Below are positions 48,659 to 53,392 of a stretch of DNA of 53,392 bases, in pieces. Numbering within the stretch: the first letter of the stretch is position 1; each line of letters begins with the position of its first letter. The translations under genes were made by a program, and so were the position numbers. Source of the stretch: M1-B18 sp048264125 (GTDB lineage Bacteria > Bacillota > Clostridia > Peptostreptococcales > Natronincolaceae); the NCBI GenBank assembly GCA_048264125.1, contig JBLXDM010000014.1:1-53392 (forward strand), written 5' to 3'. Under the pieces are notes generated by a model. That model saw only the letters and a program-made list of their open reading frames with translations. It was not told where the DNA came from and made no database searches.

Positions 48659-48886
48659 AGTATAAATCTCCATTGAAATACCAAGTCTGGACAGAGTTGT
48701 GAAGCCTGTCGTTCTGTATCCCTATTTTTATTTAAACGTATGTTCTTTTGGTAAAATATTGTAGTATAATTAATTTATTGGCTATTAGTTTTAATTTGAG
48801 GGGGATATATATAAATACAGGTATCATATTGCGATAACTTAAGCCAAAGAGGGTTTAAATTAAATAAACAATAAGGAGAGGATAAA

Positions 48887-49348
48887 ATGGCAATCCAGAA
48901 TTCTATTTTTACTAGCAATTTTGAAGATCAAGGTGAGGAGCCATGGACAGGTGGAGCCCGTTCAGTACGACTGCCTAGAGGAAGAAATTTAGGGGCAAGC
49001 GTATATGAGCTTCAGCCTAATACTACTACCGGTTATTATCATTTTCATCATGGCGCAGAGGAAATGCTGATGCTTATAAAGGGAAGCCCAATTTTACGAA
49101 CTCCGGAGGGTGAAAGACAGCTAATTGAGGGAGAGGTAGTGTATTTCCCAGTAGGGCCGGAAGGCGCACACCAGATAATTAATAACACCGATGAAGCTGT
49201 TCGGCTGGTGATGATTAGCACTCAAATTTCACCAGAGGTAGTGGAATATCCTGACAATGGCATGGTATCTATAATGGCAAAAACCAACTCTCAGCTTGGA
49301 GAGCCCCTTTGGGATATTAGAGCGCTTTCAACAGAGGGAAATAAGTAA
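48887..49348 (+). CDS. cupin-domain protein
   Basis: 153 residues, one beta-barrel. The metal-site motif G-x5-H-x-H-x3-4-E is seen as TGYYHFHHGAEEMLMLIKG near 47-65, and the second motif G-x5-P-x-G-x2-H as GEVVYFPVGPEGAHQI near 84-99. Such proteins can be isomerases, dioxygenases or sensors; nothing here tells which. AAGGAGAGGATAAA precedes the ATG. The 37-base gap to the next gene allows co-transcription. Confidence 0.82.
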   Translation: MAIQNSIFTSNFEDQGEEPWTGGARSVRLPRGRNLGASVYELQPNTTTGYYHFHHGAEEMLMLIKGSPILRTPEGERQLIEGEVVYFPVGPEGAHQIINNTDEAVRLVMISTQISPEVVEYPDNGMVSIMAKTNSQLGEPLWDIRALSTEGNK

Positions 49349-49385
49349 AATAGCGTCCCTATTTTAGATGAAAGGGGTAAAGGGC

Positions 49386-50603
49386 ATGGAAAATAGACAA
49401 GGTTATGTGTTAACGAATAAGCAAGCTCGTCAACTCCTGCTGCTGAAGCATGGCTTAATCGGCGATTATAAATTTTCTGGTGAAAAAGGAGTTTGTGATT
49501 ATGTTCGTCAGGTAGGCTGTATACAATTTGATCCAATTGACGTTTGCGGTAAAAATGCAGAGCTGGTTCTGCAATCGAGGATTGAAGGGTTTTCTAAGGA
49601 AATGCTGTTTAAGCTTTTATATACCGATAGAAAACTGATGGACTATTTCGATAAAAATATGTCTATATTCAGCATTGATGATTGGAAATACTTTTCTCGA
49701 CATAGAGCTCATTATGCCAGAGCCACCAGAAGCAGAGAAGAGGTTGATAAGGTGGCGGATGAAATAATTAGAATTGTGCAAGAGAAGGGTTTCGCATCCT
49801 CAAAGGATATTGATTTGAAAAGCAAGGTTGATTGGGCTTGGAGTCCAACGACACTGTCGAGGGCAGCATTAGAGACTCTTTATTTCAGAGGGGCTTTGAT
49901 ATTACATCATAAAAAAGGAGCTATTAAATATTATTCATATGCAGGCGAGTATATTGCCCCGGAAATCTTAAAGGCGGAAGATCCAAACCTAACAAGAGAA
50001 CAGCATCTGGATTGGTGGATTGCTAGAAGGATTGGGGCAGTTGGAATGCTGTGGGATAAGCCTTCAGATGCTTTGCTTGGAATAGACGGCTTGAGAGCTT
50101 CAGAACGAAGCAGCACCTTTAAAAGATTATTTGATGAAAATAAAATAATTAAAGTAGAGGTTGAAGGTATTAAGGAGCCCTTTTATTGCATATCACAGGA
50201 CAAATATCTGCTGGATATGGTCCTAAAAAATCGAGAATTTAAAAAGAGGACGGAGCTTATGGCGCCACTGGATAATTTATTATGGGACAGAAAGCTTATA
50301 AATAAAATCTTTGGCTTTCAATATAAATGGGAAATTTACACGCCTATTAACCAAAGAAAGTTTGGATATTACGTATTACCAGTTCTAAATGGTGAAGAGT
50401 TCATAGGCAGGATTGAGGTAGTAAATAACAAAAAAGCAAAGGAACTTATTGTTAAAAACCTATGGCTTGAGGAGGATGCAGAAGAGTGTGGCTATTATAT
50501 AGAAGATATATATAAATGTTTGGAAAAATTTAAAAGGTTTAATGACTGTGATAGTATAATTATAGAATGTGAAGAGCTTAAGGGTAAAAGTAGCGTGGAT
50601 TAA
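49386..50603 (+). CDS. YcaQ/AlkZ-type winged-helix DNA glycosylase
   Basis: About 405 residues, HTH_42 family. Members such as E. coli YcaQ and Streptomyces AlkZ unhook interstrand DNA crosslinks or remove alkylated bases. Visible: LTNKQARQLLLLKHGL start, VGCIQFDPIDV with the catalytic-type Q47-F-D49, WSPTTLSRAALETLYFRGAL in the winged-helix part, and a C-terminal LMAPLDNLLWDR and FGYYVLPVLNGEEFIGRIE. ATG at 49386 follows AAGGGG by about 9 bases; ATG at 49368 is an alternative. It may protect against alkylating toxins. Confidence 0.82.
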   Translation: MENRQGYVLTNKQARQLLLLKHGLIGDYKFSGEKGVCDYVRQVGCIQFDPIDVCGKNAELVLQSRIEGFSKEMLFKLLYTDRKLMDYFDKNMSIFSIDDWKYFSRHRAHYARATRSREEVDKVADEIIRIVQEKGFASSKDIDLKSKVDWAWSPTTLSRAALETLYFRGALILHHKKGAIKYYSYAGEYIAPEILKAEDPNLTREQHLDWWIARRIGAVGMLWDKPSDALLGIDGLRASERSSTFKRLFDENKIIKVEVEGIKEPFYCISQDKYLLDMVLKNREFKKRTELMAPLDNLLWDRKLINKIFGFQYKWEIYTPINQRKFGYYVLPVLNGEEFIGRIEVVNNKKAKELIVKNLWLEEDAEECGYYIEDIYKCLEKFKRFNDCDSIIIECEELKGKSSVD

Positions 50604-51497
50604 ATGAATAAGAGAGTTGGGGATAAGATGTACATTAAAATTAGAGATAATATTTTAAAGTATCAGCTTACTGTATATTTTGTAATAACCTTTCTGCTAT
50701 CTTGGACGATATGGGGCATTCTTTACAGCTCCTCCAAAGGACTGTTATCCTATAGCATATACCAGAGTAGAATGAGGATCTTCGATAATAGCCTAAGCAC
50801 CTTCACTTTTCTAGGGGGCTCTATGCCTAGCTTTGTAGCCCTTTTTATTTCTTATATTACAGGAGGAAAAAATGAGGCTAAAGAGCTTATTAAAAGATTG
50901 GCAAAATGGAGGGTAAAGCCTCTATGGTATTTATTTGTTCTATTATTTTCGTTTATATTTTACTATCTGCCATATCTTATCAGCAATCTATTTGGTGCCA
51001 GCTATGAGTTGTATCTAAGAGAGCCCTTTTATTTAATCCCAGTTCATTTTTTAATAGCTCTTGTATTTTGGGGACCCTTGGGGGAGGAGCTGGGATGGAG
51101 AGGGTATGCACTTCCAAGGCTTCAGAGCAGGTACGGGCCGCAGCTTTCGTCAATGATTTTAGGCGTTATATGGGGCGTATGGCATTTGCCACTGTTTTTT
51201 ATAGGAGGCTCAAGTCAAATTGGTTCGAACTTCGGTTTATATACTGTATCGGTTATTATTTACTCTCTAATTTATACATGGGTATTTAATCGCACTAAAG
51301 GAAGTGTTTTAATTTCCTGTCTCCTACATACATCCTTTAATTATACAGGTGCTTTAATTGCAGTTAGGCCAATAGCAGATAGTAATACAGCTTATTTAGT
51401 TGTTTCAAATATGATGTTTATTAGCTTTTTAATATTTGTTATATTAGAATTGAAAAAGCAAAGGGGAGGCTCTAATGAGCTTAAGGTATCACCTTAA
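50604..51497 (+). CDS. CPBP-family intramembrane metalloprotease
   Basis: 297 residues with about eight membrane segments. Active-site motifs are complete: EE-x3-R (E161, E162, R166 in GEELGWRG), W-x3-H (H194 in WGVWHLPLF) and H-x3-N (H243, N247 in LLHTSFN). Family members process prenylated proteins or bacteriocins and give self-immunity. The ATG directly follows the TAA of the previous gene, suggesting coupling; ATG at 50628 is an alternative start. The last third overlaps no other gene. Confidence 0.88.
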   Translation: MNKRVGDKMYIKIRDNILKYQLTVYFVITFLLSWTIWGILYSSSKGLLSYSIYQSRMRIFDNSLSTFTFLGGSMPSFVALFISYITGGKNEAKELIKRLAKWRVKPLWYLFVLLFSFIFYYLPYLISNLFGASYELYLREPFYLIPVHFLIALVFWGPLGEELGWRGYALPRLQSRYGPQLSSMILGVIWGVWHLPLFFIGGSSQIGSNFGLYTVSVIIYSLIYTWVFNRTKGSVLISCLLHTSFNYTGALIAVRPIADSNTAYLVVSNMMFISFLIFVILELKKQRGGSNELKVSP

Positions 51498-51565
51498 AGC
51501 TGGCTGAGGAATTAAATATTCCGCGTGCCGAAGCAAAAGCTAGAGAGTGTCTAAGTAATTTATAA
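51485..51565 (+). pseudogene. short gene remnant after the CPBP gene
   Basis: A 26-codon open stretch without a start, GITLKLAEELNIPRAEAKAR followed by ECLSNL and TAA. The wording is that of an alpha-helical protein tail, not random translation. It overlaps the last codons of the CPBP gene in another frame. It is probably the end of a gene lost by deletion. Family not recognised. Confidence 0.3.
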
Positions 51566-51595
51566 AATTAAAGTAATAATAGACAGTAATGATGA

Positions 51596-51634
51596 AATAA
51601 GCACAGAAGTATAATACCTCTGTGCTTATTTTTG
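51596..51634. terminator. bidirectional terminator
   Basis: AATAAGCACAGA / TCTGTGCTTATTTTT with an 11-base loop, between the CPBP gene and the convergent collagen-like gene. A tract on the left and T tract on the right. Confidence 0.85.
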
Positions 51635-51670
51635 TGAATAAAATTATTAACTAGCTTATATCAAATATTA

Positions 51671-53392
51671 TTATATGAATCTAATAATATTTATACTTCT
51701 ATTATTTGCTGTAGCGGAAGTGACGTTTGTAGCAGTTGTATAAATGATTCTAATGGTATAGGTTATTGTACCAGTGGTTGTGACCTCATAGGCATAGGTG
51801 TCAGCCAGTGGGAAGCGTTGGATACCTGATGCATTAATATCACGCTCAAAGATACGAGTACTAATAAGAGTATCATCTTCATACAACCTAGATTCAAATA
51901 CCTGGCTGGAGGCTTCGTTAGTAACAGAAGAAACTGAGAGGGAATAGTCGATTTTGACTAAGTTCCCAGCGCTAACAGGTACGTCGGTGCTTACAACTGT
52001 AATTTCAGTGTCTAATGGAGGATAAACGTCAATAGAGCCGCTTGTATTTGTTAAGAAAAGCGTGGGAGCACCAGCGAATCCGGCAATTTCAACAAGTCCA
52101 GCAGGTCCAGCAGGACCAGTAGGTCCAACAGGTCCGGTAGGTCCGGTAGCACCGGTTGCCCCAGTAGCGCCAGTAGCACCAGTAGCACCTGTTGCGCCAG
52201 TGGCACCAGTGGCTCCAGTAGGACCGGTTGCTCCGGTTGACCCAGTGGCTCCGGTAGTCCCTGTGACTCCAATAGGTCCAGTAGCTCCAGTTGCGCCAGT
52301 GGGTCCAGTAGCCCCAGTAGGTCCGGTTGCCCCGGTGACTCCAGTAGCGCCGGTAGCACCAGTAGGTCCAGTGGGTCCAGTAGCCCCAGTAGCCCCAGTG
52401 GCTCCGGTTGCCCCAGTGGCACCAGTAGCGCCGGTGGCTCCAGTAGGACCGGTAGCACCAGTAGGTCCAGTAGCGCCAGTGGCTCCAGCAGGACCAGTGG
52501 CACCAGTAGAGCCAGTAGCGCCAGTGGCTCCAGTAGAGCCGGTGGTTCCAGTGGCTCCAGTAGGACCAGTAGCACCAGTTGCGCCAGTGGCTCCAGTGGC
52601 TCCAGTAGCACCAGTAGCCCCAGTAGGTCCGGTGGGTCCAGTAGCCCCAGTAGGTCCGGTTGCCCCAGTCGCACCAGTAGCGCCGGTGGAACCGGTAGCA
52701 CCAGTAGGTCCAGTAGGACCGGTGGGTCCAGTAGCCCCAGTGGCTCCGGTTGCCCCAGTGGCACCAGTAGAGCCTGTTGCGCCGGTAGCACCAGTAGCAC
52801 CAGTAACGCCGGTGGCTCCAGTAGGACCGGTAGCTCCAGTAGCGCCGGTTACACCAGTTGCGCCAGTAGCTCCAGTGGCTCCGGTCACGCCAGTTACACC
52901 TGTTGCACCAGTAGCTCCGGTAGCACCAGTTGCGCCAGTGGCTCCAATAGGTCCAGTTGCTCCTGTTATGCCAGTAGCTCCAGTAGCTCCAGTAGGACCG
53001 GTAGCTCCAGTAGGACCGGTAGCTCCGGTAGCACCAGTAGCGCCAGTGGCTCCAGTTACTCCAGTGGCACCAGTAGCGCCGGTTACACCAGTAGCGCCGG
53101 TAGCGCCAGTAGCGCCAGTAATACCAGTCGCACCAGCAGGACCAGTAGCACCAGTAGCACCAGTAGGTCCGGTAGGTCCAGTGGCCCCAGTAGCGCCTGT
53201 TGCGCCGGTAGCACCAGTAGGACCAGTAGGTCCGGTTGCCCCAGTAGCGCCGGTAGCACCAGTAGCTCCAGTAATACCAGTAGCACCAGTAGGTCCGGTT
53301 GCCCCAGTAGGACCGGTAGCACCAGTAGCACCAGTAGCACCAGTAGCACCAGTAGCACCAGTAGCACCAGTAGCACCAGTAGCACCAGTAGC
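51671..53392 (-). CDS. collagen-like GXT repeat surface protein (N-terminus outside window)
   Basis: 573 residues visible; the frame is still open at the right edge. It has about 140 Gly-X-Thr triplets (X mostly Ala, also Pro, Val, Ile, Ser, Thr), ending GPVGPTGPAGPAGLVE. Then follows a non-repeat C-terminal domain of about 135 residues (AGAPTLFLTNTSGSIDVYP... to RSINIIRFI), rich in Ser/Thr and beta strands, which resembles C-terminal trimer domains of BclA-type exosporium proteins. Threonine at the third position is typical for Bacillus and Clostridium spore-surface collagens and is often glycosylated. The glycan operon at 36-43 kb is a possible source (inference). A GTG at 52886-52888 is an internal valine, not the start. 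Confidence 0.88.
   Translation of the reverse strand, partial: ATGATGATGATGATGATGATGATGATGPTGATGPTGATGITGATGATGATGATGPTGPTGATGATGATGATGPTGPTGATGATGPAGATGITGATGATGATGVTGATGATGVTGATGATGATGATGPTGATGPTGATGATGITGATGPIGATGATGATGATGATGVTGVTGATGATGATGVTGATGATGPTGATGVTGATGATGATGSTGATGATGATGATGPTGPTGPTGATGSTGATGATGATGPTGATGPTGPTGATGATGATGATGATGATGPTGATGTTGSTGATGATGSTGATGPAGATGATGPTGATGPTGATGATGATGATGATGATGATGPTGPTGATGATGVTGATGPTGATGPTGATGATGPIGVTGTTGATGSTGATGPTGATGATGATGATGATGATGATGATGPTGPVGPTGPAGPAGLVEIAGFAGAPTLFLTNTSGSIDVYPPLDTEITVVSTDVPVSAGNLVKIDYSLSVSSVTNEASSQVFESRLYEDDTLISTRIFERDINASGIQRFPLADTYAYEVTTTGTITYTIRIIYTTATNVTSATANNRSINIIRFI
52090..53392 (-). repeat. 9-bp tandem repeat array coding for GXT triplet pairs
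   Basis: On the + strand units such as CACCAGTAG, CTCCGGTAG and GTCCAGTGG follow each other without frame break. The last 79 bases (53314-53392) are almost perfect copies of CACCAGTAG, at least eight in a row. The array continues beyond the edge. Such runs change length by slippage or recombination. Confidence 0.92.

Noticed and set aside
52051..52800. 249-codon Leu/Pro-rich ORF on the minus strand
   Set aside because: It is the +1 reading frame of the collagen-like repeat; the GXT frame is uninterrupted and ends in a normal domain.
53083..53385. 100-codon Leu/Val-rich ORF on the minus strand
   Set aside because: Another shifted reading of the same 9-bp repeat array.
52090..53392. CRISPR-like regular repeats
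   Set aside because: Units are contiguous 9-mers without spacers and encode Gly-X-Thr triplets.

Overview
The window reads as chromosomal DNA of an anaerobic, spore-forming, low-GC Firmicute of the class Clostridia. The signs are a glycyl-radical ribonucleotide reductase with its activase, a 2-hydroxyacyl-CoA dehydratase-type activase, several spore genes (alpha/beta SASP, SleB-YpeB, SpoVB-like flippase, collagen-like GXT protein), strong AGGAGG ribosome binding sites and many TTG/GTG starts. I cannot name the genus. Most genes are on the + strand. No tRNA, rRNA or CRISPR array was seen.

Layout. 1-132: 3' end of an IS3-type insertion sequence. 630-3698: three-gene operon of two DUF2229-type proteins and an acyl-CoA dehydratase activase. 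3821-8352: hemerythrin (-), DUF1385 membrane protein, LCP cell-wall ligase, an orphan protein with two IHxWLxNKI repeats (-), a glycine-rich membrane peptide and an HcpR-like Crp/Fnr regulator. 8535-13859: SASP, RodA, MgtE behind a small leader ORF, and sleB-ypeB. 14112-18899: FAH-family enzyme, zinc-ribbon protein, ferredoxin-like protein, a membrane-anchored Cys protein (-) and pgi. 18928-19311: a type I toxin with an antisense RNA. 19376-28065: murI, EamA transporter, LytS/LytTR two-component system, CstA transporter, thiamine-binding-type protein, a small membrane protein under a palindromic operator, and a SpoVB-like flippase. 28188-35406: FMN-binding lipoprotein, two paralogous small proteins, nrdDG, a lipoprotein, an acetyltransferase and a DUF881 protein. 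36436-43572: six-gene glycan operon. 43751-51497: TPR-like protein, TetR plus acetyltransferase, T-box and valS, cupin, YcaQ-like glycosylase and CPBP protease. 51671 to the right edge (-): collagen-like protein, 5' end outside the window.

How the parts may work together. Three promoters (hemerythrin, the IHxWLxNKI protein and the ferredoxin) carry TGTGA-N6-TCACA-like palindromes, each centred at -41.5 from a -10-like hexamer. This is the expected class II position for a Crp/Fnr activator, and the gene at 7648 is the obvious local candidate, so I infer a small nitrosative/oxidative stress regulon. LytS/LytTR lies directly upstream of cstA, whose promoter has two 11-bp direct repeats 21 bp apart. 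The glycan operon encodes a 4,6-dehydratase, a 2-epimerase and an RmlD-like reductase, a set that fits synthesis of a UDP-activated L-6-deoxy-HexNAc sugar, together with transferases and methyltransferases.

The most unusual non-genic signal is a family of about 165-bp palindromic elements (187-360, 17210-17370, 32479-32650, and an internally deleted copy at 25713-25795). All copies have the same orientation and lie between genes. The conserved outer and inner stems, with a paired change in one copy, suggest either a structured RNA or a miniature mobile element. I could not match it to a family I know.
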